Part shown: in pieces, positions 1 to 9,500 of the stretch
How the letters are laid out: every line of letters begins with the position of its first letter
Position numbering within the stretch: the stretch's first letter is position 1
Source: Bacillus sp. FJAT-25509
Lineage (GTDB): Bacteria; Bacillota; Bacilli; Bacillales; Bacillaceae_G
Assembly: GCF_001420605.1 (NCBI RefSeq)
Contig: NZ_LJIZ01000026.1
Coordinates: 1 to 64,000 of the forward strand
Direction: 5' to 3'
Length of the DNA: 64,000 nucleotides
Position numbers and translations under genes: made by a program
The notes under the pieces: generated by a model
What the model saw: only the letters and a program-made list of their open reading frames with translations
Database searches by the model: none
Told to the model about the DNA's origin: nothing

Positions 1-183
1 ATCGCCAACATTTGCTCCAATTTCAGCGAAAATTTGTTCAGCCATTCTTGTGGCAATTCCTGGAATAGAATCGAGTCGTTTTATATCTTTTTGATTTGAA
101 CTTACTCGAGTTGCGATTTCTTTATCTAACATATCTATTTGTTCACTTAGAAAATCAATATGGGTTAAAATCGTTTTTATCAT
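1..183 (-). pseudogene. IS110-family transposase remnant (runs off left edge)
   Basis: The minus strand reads about 61 codons, beginning MIKTILTHIDFLSEQIDMLD and continuing to SIPGIATRMAEQIFAEIG before leaving the window. The xIPGIxxxxAxxIxAEIG signature is typical of the C-terminal transposase_20 domain of IS110/IS116/IS902 elements. The N-terminal DEDD catalytic domain should lie upstream (to the right), but an in-frame stop sits at 196-198 and a terminator hairpin follows. The element is therefore truncated or broken. No IS end can be seen. The family call is fairly safe. Whether the rest of the gene outside the window is intact is unknown. Confidence 0.75.
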
Positions 184-187
184 CAGT

Positions 188-220
188 GCTATTCTTCAAT
201 AACGAAGAATAGCTTTTTTT
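188..220 (+). terminator. Rho-independent terminator
   Basis: A perfect 10-bp stem GCTATTCTTC / GAAGAATAGC with a 6-nt loop is followed by seven T. It points rightward, opposite to the transposase remnant, so it may be a relic of the interrupted locus or may insulate the downstream spore gene. Confidence 0.8.
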
Positions 221-410
221 ATTCTACAAAATGGCAGGATAGTTGCTTAAGAATTAGGTACATCAATTAATAATTAGATAAATTTCGGTAATATTTCCTT
301 AACTTTTTCTAGTAATATCTCTTAGATTTTAATGGTGATTTTTAACTGTTTGTCCAAAAGATTACAAAGTAAAAAAGGGCAAGAGTACCATTCAAATACA
401 ACTGACAAGC

Positions 411-419
411 CATAAAATA
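411..419 (+). promoter_or_regulatory. Possible sigma-K -10 element for the collagen-like gene
   Basis: CATAAAATA fits the sigma-K -10 consensus CATAnnnTA and lies about 80 bp upstream of the collagen-like spore protein gene. No AC dinucleotide is found at the usual 16-17 nt spacing, so only half of the promoter is supported. The rest of the 221-501 intergenic region is AT-rich with nothing else recognised. Confidence 0.35.
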
Positions 420-501
420 TTAATGTAGTCGTGGTGGACTTTGTAAAGGTAATAAGGCAAAGAAATCCCTTCTCTGTATAAATAGAAATGGAGGAGTTTC
501 A

Positions 502-1137
502 TTGAGTAAGGACAAGCATAAAGATTGTGAATGTAAGGAAAAGCATAATGAGGATAAATGTCATGGCTGTCATAAGTGTTCTTGTAGTTGCTGTTGTGTA
601 GGGCCAAGAGGGCCAAGAGGTAAGGAAGGCGAGAGAGGTAAGCGTGGAGCTACTGGTGCTACTGGCCCGGCAGGTGCAACGGGAGCTACTGGCCCGGCAG
701 GTGCAACGGGTGCAACAGGACCAAGAGGTACAACAGGGTCAGGCTCAAGTTTCATTTATTTCAGTTCAGATCAATCAGTTCCAAATAATAATTTTATTGG
801 GCAAGGAACTTCTTCTTCGATGTTTGACCGAAATACGATTGTGATTCCACAAGCAGGAGTAATTACAGGAATTATTTTCAGTATTCGAGATAACACTTTA
901 GCTTTAGGTGAAACGGCAACAGCGGAAATTTATATCAGTACAAACTGCGCTCAAACTGCAATGGCTACAGGTGTCATTGCAACAGTAGATGGGCCAAATC
1001 CTCCGTTTTGTTGTGGAATGTCACCAGCTGCAAATCTAATCGTGAATCCGTGTGATTTAATCTCTGTACGCATTACAACAGGTGACGGTGCATTTCCAAA
1101 TGGTGTAGCAGCGACAGTTTTTTATACGACAACGTAA
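502..1137 (+). CDS. Collagen-like (Gly-X-Y) spore surface protein, BclA/exosporium type
   Basis: This 211-aa protein starts at TTG 502, preceded by GGAGGAG at 490-496. Residues 1-33 are rich in Lys, His and Cys, with a CSCSCCC cluster. Residues 34-79 form about 15 Gly-X-Y triplets, largely [12 protein letters not shown]. Residues 80-211 form a compact C-terminal domain (IYFSSDQ...FYTTT) like the trimerising globular heads of BclA-type exosporium glycoproteins. The 27-bp coding repeats in the collagen part resemble the length-variable repeats of bclA genes. It probably sits on the spore or exosporium surface. The gene stands between two transposase relics, a setting that fits a mobile or variable surface gene. 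The exact family within the collagen-like spore proteins is not certain. Confidence 0.8.
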   Translation: MSKDKHKDCECKEKHNEDKCHGCHKCSCSCCCVGPRGPRGKEGERGKRGATGATGPAGATGATGPAGATGATGPRGTTGSGSSFIYFSSDQSVPNNNFIGQGTSSSMFDRNTIVIPQAGVITGIIFSIRDNTLALGETATAEIYISTNCAQTAMATGVIATVDGPNPPFCCGMSPAANLIVNPCDLISVRITTGDGAFPNGVAATVFYTTT

Positions 1138-1256
1138 GTAAGCTAGGACCTTAAATTGATATTATCCCCTTCTAGTAGACACACAAAAAAGCCCGTCCGA
1201 TAATAAGGATAGGTAGTCTACTATTAGGGGATTTTATTTTGTCTATAATTAATCTT

Positions 1257-1349
1257 ACGTCTAAAAAATATTCTGAGGAATTTAAACTTAAAGCCGTAAA
1301 ACTATAACTTGAAGGAGATAAAAGTTATAAAACAGTTGCCCTTTTTTAG
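1257..1349 (+). pseudogene. IS3-family OrfA N-terminal remnant
   Basis: Translation from the ACG at 1257 gives TSKKYSEEFKLKAVKL, then a stop, then LEGDKSYKTVALF and a second stop. (M)xKKYSEEFKLxAVKLYLEG is the classic start of IS3-family OrfA (HTH_Tnp_1). The expected ATG has become ACG and a Tyr codon has become TAA, and nothing downstream resembles the remaining transposase. It is a dead fragment. Confidence 0.75.
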
Positions 1350-1364
1350 ATGAATAAGTTGATT

Positions 1365-1482
1365 GGAACGAAAGGATGATCGACTCCTATGGGAGATGCA
1401 GGAAGGGTGAGACCCCGCAGGAACGAGGAGGCTCAGCTCGTGCCCCGTGGAATGCGAGCATTCTGTAGTGGAAATCAACAGG
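1365..1482. repeat. Dispersed Bacillaceae intergenic repeat, copy 1
   Basis: This is a GC-richer 118-bp block containing ggaacgaaaggatgatcgac, gagaccccgcagg, gaggaggctcagctcgtgcc and agtggaaatcaac. The motif string matches my memory of a highly repeated, probably structured intergenic element found across Bacillaceae. A diverged second copy is present at 62180-62292. It has no open frame. Remaining sequence in the 1138-1743 gap is AT-rich with no gene seen. Confidence 0.65.
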
Positions 1483-1743
1483 AAATTACTTATTTAATTG
1501 ACAACTACTTTTCCATTTAGTGAAGTAGTTTTTTTATTTATTCAAAGAATAGTTTATTAGAATTACATTAAGCATCATTAGGAACAAATTAGTAAAAAAA
1601 TAATTATAAGATGAACAGTCAAATTATTACAAAAAATACTAGTTAGAATCATTTATTATTATTGAATAAATAGTTATATGTGATAATGTTAACAGTAAGG
1701 ATATCTATTTAGAAATACGGCTTAAGGAGAGATTCATATTTAA

Positions 1744-2385
1744 ATGAACGTTTTTGACTTAAAGGCTTTTTTTACAGAAGAACATTTTTTACATCTCATT
1801 CAACAGTACAAAGACTATGGTCCATTAGTTGGAATATCAATCCCTTTTATTGAAGCAATTTGTCCAATTTTACCTTTAGTCATTTTTGTATTTGCTAATG
1901 CTGCAGCATTTGGGCCTTTATTAGGTTTTTTATATTCATGGATTGGTTCTTGCTTAGGTTCCATTTTACTATTCTATGTTGTTAGAAAATTTGGTCAGAA
2001 ACGATTTTTTTCATTTGTAAGTAAGCATAAGAAAGTAGAATCTTCAATAGGGTGGATTGAAAAAAGGGGATTTGGCCCTATTTTTATTATGTTTGCATTT
2101 CCGTTTTCACCATCTTTTTTAATAAATATTGTAGCTGGTCTGTCACGTATTAAAATATCACAATTTCTAATCGCATTAGTACTTGGAAAGTTTACTATGA
2201 TTGCCATGATTAGTTATTTAGGGAAAGATTTAACTTCAGTGTTTCAAAACCCGATTAAAGCAGTGTACATAGGAATTTTTATATTCGTATTATGGATTGT
2301 TGGGAAAGTGATTGAGAAACGTATGGACATCAAAGAAAAAACACCAGAGAAAAAGAGAGCGCCTCAATCATCTGATGAGCAATAA
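1744..2385 (+). CDS. TVP38/TMEM64 (VTT/DedA-like) membrane protein, YhjE-like
   Basis: This 213-aa multi-pass membrane protein carries the VTT/SNARE-associated domain at about residues 30-170. Features include FIEAICPILPLVIFVFANAA, the GSxLGSxLLFYVxRxxG segment and a re-entrant FxFPFSPSFLINIVAGLSxI region. The tail is charged (KEKTPEKKR). AAGGAG lies 13 nt before the ATG. The family is linked to envelope-lipid transport or scrambling, but the precise role of this member is unknown. It immediately precedes signal peptidase I and addBA, the same order as yhjE-sipV-(yhjG)-addBA in B. subtilis, which supports the homology. Confidence 0.85.
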   Translation: MNVFDLKAFFTEEHFLHLIQQYKDYGPLVGISIPFIEAICPILPLVIFVFANAAAFGPLLGFLYSWIGSCLGSILLFYVVRKFGQKRFFSFVSKHKKVESSIGWIEKRGFGPIFIMFAFPFSPSFLINIVAGLSRIKISQFLIALVLGKFTMIAMISYLGKDLTSVFQNPIKAVYIGIFIFVLWIVGKVIEKRMDIKEKTPEKKRAPQSSDEQ

Positions 2386-2418
2386 AGCATTATTACTCAA
2401 AAGGGAGAGAGCAACTTT

Positions 2419-2970
2419 ATGCTAAGAAAAGAAGTATTTGACTGGGGAAAAGCGATCATTATTGGGATCGCAATTGCTTTTATTGTAAGAACGTTCTTAT
2501 TTTCTACATATGTAGTTGATGGGGAATCTATGATGCCAACATTAAAGGATGGAAACTTACTAGTTATAAATAAATTTGGATATGAGATTGGTGATATTAA
2601 CAGATTTGACGTAATTGTATTTCATGCAAATAAGAAAGAAGATTATGTTAAGCGTGTGATTGGCTTACCTGGAGATTCAATTGAATATAAAGATGATCAG
2701 CTTTATGTTAACGATAAAAAATGGAATGAACCATATTTAAATGATTACAAGAGTTCTTTAAAAGGAACAGCTTTTACACCTGATTTTAATTTAAACGAAG
2801 TTACAGGTAAAACGAAAGTTCCACCAGGTTATGTTTTTGTTGAAGGGGACAATCGACCAAAAAGTTATGACAGTCGTTTGTTTGGATTTGTAAAAATTGA
2901 TAAAATTGTAGGGAAGGTCGACCTACTTTATTGGCCAATTTCAAGTTTGAATACGAATTTTAACAAATAA
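2419..2970 (+). CDS. Signal peptidase I (SipV/LepB type)
   Basis: This 183-aa type I signal peptidase has a single N-terminal membrane anchor at residues 11-29. The catalytic Ser37 lies in DGESMMPTL and the general base Lys78 in DYVKRVIGLPGD. The C-terminal box GDNRPKSYDSRLFG is also present. It removes signal peptides from secreted preproteins on the outer face of the membrane. RBS GGGAGAG lies upstream of the ATG. The length is that of the short Bacillus Sip proteins. Its position after the YhjE-like gene matches sipV. Since bacilli carry several paralogues, I leave the symbol blank. Confidence 0.93.
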   Translation: MLRKEVFDWGKAIIIGIAIAFIVRTFLFSTYVVDGESMMPTLKDGNLLVINKFGYEIGDINRFDVIVFHANKKEDYVKRVIGLPGDSIEYKDDQLYVNDKKWNEPYLNDYKSSLKGTAFTPDFNLNEVTGKTKVPPGYVFVEGDNRPKSYDSRLFGFVKIDKIVGKVDLLYWPISSLNTNFNK

Positions 2971-2990
2971 GCTCCTTATGGGGGCTTTTC
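2969..2990 (+). terminator. Terminator after signal peptidase gene
   Basis: The stem AAGCTCC / GGGGCTT (one G-U pair) has a TTATG loop and a short TTTTC tract. It begins inside the stop codon. It is short and likely leaky, so readthrough into addB is plausible. Confidence 0.6.
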
Positions 2991-3040
2991 TTATTAATTA
3001 CACATTTATTATTCTAATACTTTAAGGAGGGAGCTAGTTA

Positions 3041-6000
3041 ATGTCGTTTCAATTTATATTAGGACGTGCAGGAAGTGGAAAAACGCATCATATTTTAAAT
3101 GAAATTACAAATAGATTAAAAAATGAAACAAAAAATATCATCTTTATTGTACCTGATCAAATGACCTTTCAGATGGAATATGAATTAGTTAGAAGGCAGG
3201 AAAAGAAGGCGATTATTAATTCCCAAGTTTTTAGTTTTACTCGATTAGCTTGGAAGGTTTTACAAGAAACAGGTGGAATAAGTCGGATTCATATTGGTGA
3301 AATTGGAATTTCTATGATTCTTCGAAAGATTATTGAAGAAAAGAAAGAAGAATTGAAAGTATTTCATCACGTTGCTGATCGACAAGGATTTTATAAGGAA
3401 CTAACAGGTCTTATTGCTGAGTTTAAAGGTTTTCAAGTTTCTTCAGATGAATTATCTTCTGTTATTTTACAAATGGAGCAAAATTCATCAAAGGATCATA
3501 TCTTTATTCAACAAAAGATAAATGATATTCAAATAGTGTTTGATGCTTTTAATACATATATGAAAGATAAATACCTTGATTCGGAAGACTATTTAAATTT
3601 GTTGATTCAAGAATTACCTAAAAGTGACTATATAAAAGACAGTATTATTTATATTGATGGATATTATGACTTAGCACCTCAAGAGCGAAATGTAGTTGAG
3701 GAGCTAATGAGATATTGTAGTGAGGTAAATTTCTCTCTAACAATTGACCGACCATATGATGATTTTTTACCACATGAATTGAATTTATTTTATAAACCAG
3801 CGCTTCTATATCAACAAATTAAAGAGATAGCTTTAAATACAAAGCAAACAATAGAGGAACCGGTTATTTGTCATCATAACTTTAGAAATCAATCGAATGA
3901 TTTGAAGTATTTCGAAACAAATTTTGATAACAGGCCAGTTAAGCCTTCGTTTGAATCAGATGGAATTAAGATTATGTCGGCATCTAATCGTCGGGCTGAA
4001 GTAAATGGGATTGCGAAAGATATTATTCATAAGGTACGTGAACAAGGATACCGATATCGTGATATAGCAATTTTCTTAAGAAATGGAGATTCATATTCAC
4101 ATTTGATATCAACTATTTTTCATGCGTATGAAATACCAATTTTCATAGAAGAAAAGCGTTCAATGCTAACGCATCCATTATTTACGTTTTTACAAGCTAC
4201 TTTCGATATCATTCAAAAAAATTGGAGATATGAATCAGTTTTCAATGCATATAAAACAGAATTAGTTTATCCATTTGAAAGTAATCGTGATCAGAATCGT
4301 GAACAGCTTGAGTTATTTGAGAATTATTGCATAGCGTATGGTAAGCAAGGAAAAAGGTGGACGATTAAAGAACCATGGAAGTACCGAAAGTATCGCTCAA
4401 CTGAAGGTATTGATAGAGGGATAACAAATGAAGAGTTAGAATTCGAGGCGTTAATTAATTCGGTAAGAGATTTATTAGTAAAGCCAATTCTTACATTTCA
4501 AAGCAATCTAAAGCGAGCAAAAAATGCAAGAGAAATGTGTGTAGCATTGTATGAATTTGTTGAATCACTAGATATTTCAAGGAAGCTCCAACGTTTAAAG
4601 GATGATGCTGAAAATCGATCCAATTTAATTGAAAGCAAAGATCACGAGCAAGTTTGGAAAGGGTTTATTCAACTTTTAGATGAATGCGTTGAATTAATTG
4701 GAGAAGAAAAGCTGTCACGTAAAACATTTTTTGAAATTCTTCAAACTGGTTTTCAATCACTTGAATTTGCGAATGTTCCTGCATCATTAGATCAAGTAAA
4801 CATAGCTGATTTTGATCATTCAAGATTACAAAATGTAAAGTGTGCTTATATCATTGGTGTAAATGAAGGGGTTATACCAAGGAAGGCCAATGAAGATGGG
4901 CTATTAGGCGACACTGCTCGAGAGTTTTTACAATCATTTGGAGTGGAAGTAGCACCAACAAGCAAGCACCAATTATTTGTAGAAAATTTTAATATCTATA
5001 CTGGAATTAATCGAGCAAGTCATGAGTTAATCATTAGTTATCCGTTAGCAAGTGATGATGGGAAAAGTCTTGCCCCATCAAGTCTCATTCAAAGAATAAA
5101 ATCGATTTTTCCAAATATACAGCAAAGATTTGAAAGTGGAGATTTAACATTTAGTTCTGTAGAAGAACAACTAACATCTATTACAAATTATGGTACAGCA
5201 TTAACGAATTTAGTGTCTCAGCTTCAAGTTTGGTCGACTAAGGAAACTGAAACGAATATGGATTTATGGTGGACGCTTTATAATGTTTTACGAGAAAATA
5301 CTGATTCAAAAGATAAACTGTATAAAGTGATAAGTAGCGTAATGTATAACAATGTTGCGAAAGATCTTGGAGAAGATTTAAGTACAGAATTATATGGGGA
5401 AGAATTGAGTGGATCGGTATCACGAATTGAGCTTTTCCATCAATGCGCATATGCCCATTTTGCACGTTATGGACTAAAGCTACAAGAACGTGAAATTTAT
5501 AAGTTTGAATCATTTGATATGGGTCAATTATTCCATAGTGCTTTAACAATTATTGGAGAGAATCTTTTACAGGCCGGGAAAAGCTGGAGTAGTTTAACGA
5601 ATTCAGAATGTGATGAATTAGCAGCAAAAGTAGTAGACGAAATCTCTCCAAAGTTTCAACGTGAGATTTTGTTAAGTACGAATCGATATATGTTTTTAAA
5701 GAAAAAAATGAAGGATGTTATTGCTAAAGTATCCTCAATTTTAAGTCAACAAGAACATTCAGGTAAATTTGTCCCTGTTGCTTTAGAAGTACCATTTGGT
5801 ATGGGTAAACAGTTGAATTCTTATGAACTTCCGATTGATGGAAAGAGAAGAATGGTATTAAATGGCCGAATTGACCGAATTGATAAAGCTACAAGTGAAA
5901 AAGGCGATTACCTTCGAATTTTGGATTATAAATCAACAAAAAAGGAATTAAAATTATCAGATGTTTACTATGGACTTGCTTTACAGTTACTAACTTATTT

Positions 6001-6547
6001 AGATATAGCTGTAGCAAATTCAACAACTTTACTTGGAAAACACGCGGACCCGGCTGGCATTCTGTATTTCCATGTTCAAAATCCGATTGTTAAAGTTAAA
6101 AATAATATCGAATTCGATGAAATTCAGGATGAGATCTTTAAAAAGTTTAAAATGAATGGATTACTATTAGAAGATCGTGAAAGTAATACGTTAATGGATG
6201 AAGCATTAATTCAAGATGGAAGCTCTTCAAAAATTGTGCCGATTAGGCTTAAAAAAACCGGAGAGTATATGGCGAAATATTCAAAAACGGTAAAGCCTGA
6301 ACAATACCCAATGATGACGAATTATATAAAGCAAAAATTTACTGAAGCTGGTCAGCAAATATACAACGGTTTTGTAGAAGCAAATCCATATCAGCAAAAG
6401 GATAAAATACCATGTACATATTGCTCGTACCAATCAGTATGTCAATTTGATGCGAATGTAAAAGGAAATGAATATCGTGTTCTACCTCCTTTAGAAGATA
6501 GCGAAGCACTACAAAAAATGATAGAGGTGGTGAATAAAGATGAGTAA
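3041..6547 (+). CDS. addB: ATP-dependent helicase/deoxyribonuclease subunit B
   Basis: This 1168-aa subunit belongs to the AddAB double-strand-break resection complex (the RecBCD counterpart). Walker A GRAGSGKT is at residues 8-15. The C-terminal RecB-type nuclease domain carries LxxLxGRIDRID followed by LRILDYKST. Cysteines C1125-x2-C1128-x5-C1134 (PCTYCSYQSVC) plus a distal Cys in LFHQCAYAHFARYG form the conserved Fe-S cluster that clamps this domain. RBS AAGGAGGGAG precedes the ATG. The gene overlaps addA by 8 nt, indicating translational coupling. Length matches B. subtilis AddB. Confidence 0.97.
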   Translation: MSFQFILGRAGSGKTHHILNEITNRLKNETKNIIFIVPDQMTFQMEYELVRRQEKKAIINSQVFSFTRLAWKVLQETGGISRIHIGEIGISMILRKIIEEKKEELKVFHHVADRQGFYKELTGLIAEFKGFQVSSDELSSVILQMEQNSSKDHIFIQQKINDIQIVFDAFNTYMKDKYLDSEDYLNLLIQELPKSDYIKDSIIYIDGYYDLAPQERNVVEELMRYCSEVNFSLTIDRPYDDFLPHELNLFYKPALLYQQIKEIALNTKQTIEEPVICHHNFRNQSNDLKYFETNFDNRPVKPSFESDGIKIMSASNRRAEVNGIAKDIIHKVREQGYRYRDIAIFLRNGDSYSHLISTIFHAYEIPIFIEEKRSMLTHPLFTFLQATFDIIQKNWRYESVFNAYKTELVYPFESNRDQNREQLELFENYCIAYGKQGKRWTIKEPWKYRKYRSTEGIDRGITNEELEFEALINSVRDLLVKPILTFQSNLKRAKNAREMCVALYEFVESLDISRKLQRLKDDAENRSNLIESKDHEQVWKGFIQLLDECVELIGEEKLSRKTFFEILQTGFQSLEFANVPASLDQVNIADFDHSRLQNVKCAYIIGVNEGVIPRKANEDGLLGDTAREFLQSFGVEVAPTSKHQLFVENFNIYTGINRASHELIISYPLASDDGKSLAPSSLIQRIKSIFPNIQQRFESGDLTFSSVEEQLTSITNYGTALTNLVSQLQVWSTKETETNMDLWWTLYNVLRENTDSKDKLYKVISSVMYNNVAKDLGEDLSTELYGEELSGSVSRIELFHQCAYAHFARYGLKLQEREIYKFESFDMGQLFHSALTIIGENLLQAGKSWSSLTNSECDELAAKVVDEISPKFQREILLSTNRYMFLKKKMKDVIAKVSSILSQQEHSGKFVPVALEVPFGMGKQLNSYELPIDGKRRMVLNGRIDRIDKATSEKGDYLRILDYKSTKKELKLSDVYYGLALQLLTYLDIAVANSTTLLGKHADPAGILYFHVQNPIVKVKNNIEFDEIQDEIFKKFKMNGLLLEDRESNTLMDEALIQDGSSSKIVPIRLKKTGEYMAKYSKTVKPEQYPMMTNYIKQKFTEAGQQIYNGFVEANPYQQKDKIPCTYCSYQSVCQFDANVKGNEYRVLPPLEDSEALQKMIEVVNKDE

Positions 6548-9500
6548 AGAAGAAAATAACGCAAGTAAAACAACATGGACAGTCGACCAGCAAAAAGCGA
6601 TCGATTTCGAAGGGTCAGATATTCTTGTAGCCGCTGCCGCTGGTTCTGGAAAGACGGCTGTTCTTGTTGAACGAATTATTCAAAAAATCATTCGCGATGA
6701 AAATCCAATAAATGTTGATGAATTACTAGTAGTTACTTTTACAAAAGCAAGTGCCCAGGAAATGAAAGAAAGGATTGGTATTGCATTAGAGAAACAACTT
6801 GTAAATAATCCTGAATCTGATCATTTAAGGAAACAAGCTTCTTTATTAAATAAAGCTTCAATCTCAACTATTCACTCTTTTTGTACTGAAGTCATTCGAT
6901 CAAATTACTATATGGTAGAATTAGATCCGAACTTCCGTACTGCAGAAGAAATTGAGATTCAATTACTGATGGATGAAGTGTTAGAAGAGTTGATGGAGTC
7001 AGAATACAGTGATGAATCTAATTTAGTCTTCTTTGATTTAGTTGATCGATATACTAGTGATCGAGATGATAATGATTTACCAAAATTAATATTAAAGCTA
7101 TATCGTCACGCAATTTCTAACCCAAATCCAAGTGAGTTTTTAAATGCGTTCATTCATCAATATAATGTAGTAGGTAAACCAGTTGATGAGATTCCTTTTA
7201 TTCAAGAGCTTAAGAAATTTATTCAAAATGATATGATTGCTTGTATAAACACTTATAAACAAGCTTTAGATATAATAGAAAGTCCTGATGGCCCAATTAA
7301 GTATGCTGAAGTGTTTAAAGAGGAGTATGGTAATTTAGAATGTTTATTCCATGCTTCAGAAAAATCATGGGAAGAAATTAATGTTGGTCTACAAAAAATA
7401 GTATTTAATCGATTGCCAACGATTAAGAAGACAGAGGGAGATCAACAGAAAAAGGAATTAGTAGCGAATTTCCGTAAAGATGTTAAAAAGAAGGTTGAAG
7501 ATATAAGAGATAAGTATTTTAGTCGAAGTATTGACCTTCAATTAAAACAAATAAGTGAATTAAAGCCTTTGGTTGAAAAATTAATTGAACTTGTTAATCG
7601 TTTTATCGTGTTATTTAAACAAGCAAAATTGGAAAATGGAATTTTAGATTTCAATGATTTAGAACATTATGCACTTGAAATTTTAAAGGAAAAAAACGAG
7701 GAAGATTTATTACCTTCGTCAGTTGCGAGAGTTTACCAAGAAAAGTTTAGTGAAGTGCTAGTTGATGAATACCAAGATACGAACTATGTACAAGAATCGA
7801 TTTTAAGATTAATCACAAAAGGCTCTGGTGCTTCTGGTAATCTTTTTATGGTTGGGGACGTAAAGCAATCTATTTATCGCTTTCGATTAGCAGAACCACA
7901 GCTATTTATAAATAAATACAATTTATACGAAAAAGAGAAAAATGAAAGAACTGGCTTGAGAATCGATTTATCTAAAAACTTTAGAAGTAGAGCGGAAGTA
8001 TTAGATGCAACCAATTTTATTTTTCAACAAATCATGGGAAGAGAAATTGGTGGTATTGAGTATGATGAAGATGCAATGTTAAAGCTAGGTGCGAGCTATC
8101 CTGAATACTCAGATTGCGCTGCTGAATTAATCTTATTAACGAATTCGGATGAAGAAGAAAATGAGCCTGAGTACAGTGAACAAGATGATGATGATCTTGT
8201 TGAAGAAAAGCTTGAACAAATTGAGGCAAGGTACGTAGCGAGAAGAATAAAGGATTTAGTTGAAAGTGAATATTTAATAACGGAAAAGACTGGAGAAATG
8301 CGACCAGTAAAATATAATGATATTGCTATTTTAGGTCGTTCATTATCGAATGCTGATTTGTATATAGAAGAATGCAAAGCGTTAGGTATACCGCTATATG
8401 CTGAGAAATCAAAGGACTTATTTCAAACAATTGAAGTTGCCGTCTTTTTAAATTTATTAAAGTTAATCGATAATACGATTCAAGATATCCCGCTTGCATC
8501 TGTCTTACGTTCTCCAATTGTAGGTCTTTCGGAACCGGAATTAACGATGATTAGACTAAATCATAAAAATGGATCTTTTTACGATGCATGCCAGGATTAT
8601 CTAAATAATTATGAAAACCGACATAAACAACTTTCAATTAAATTAGTAAATTTCTTTGCACAAATAAAGGAATGGAAACGACTCGTTAAAAGAGAGACAC
8701 TTTCAATCTTTATTTGGAAGGTATTAAAGGAATCTACATACTATGACTTTGTCGGAGGATTACCAGGAGGTAAACAAAGGCAAGCAAATTTAATTACGAT
8801 ATTTGATCGTGCTAAAGCATTAGAAGAATCAAATTATAGAAGTCTATTTCAGTTTTTAAGATTTTTAGATCGTATGCAAGAAAGAGATGAAAAGCTAGAT
8901 GAGGTTCGTATTTTAAGTGATCAAGAAAATGTCGTTCAAATGATGACAATCCATAAAAGTAAGGGATTAGAGTTTCCTATCGTGTTTGTCGTGAATACTT
9001 CTAAGCAATTTAATATGCAAGATTTAAGGGCAAAATTCATTTTACAAAAGGAATTAGGTCTAGGAATGAATTTTGTACATCCTGCGTATCGTACGACTAA
9101 TTCAACTCTTTTGAAGGAAACAATCAAGCGCAAGGAACAAGAAGAGTTAATTTCGGAAGAGTTACGAATTCTTTATGTTGCATTAACTCGTGCAAGAGAA
9201 AAGCTTATTTTAGTAGGTAAAGTAAATGATGCACAAAAAATGATTGAAAGTTGGAAGGAAGTTGAAAACCATAAAGAGTGGCTTTTGCCATTAAATGTTA
9301 TTAGTGGTGCTAAAAGTTATCTTGATTGGATTGGTCCTTCGATCATTCGTCATGATTCTAGTAATGCAATTAGACTTGAAGATGATTTGTGGCACACAAA
9401 AAATGAAATTCAGTTTTACCCATGTCGCTGGAATTATTCAATTGTAGATGCTTCTACAATTCAATTATTGGAAGCTGAGGAAGTAGAAAATAATAAAGTC

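Noticed and set aside
570-755. Leftward Pro/Val/Ala-rich ORF opposite the collagen gene
   Set aside because: It is the antisense shadow of the Gly-X-Y repeat coding sequence.
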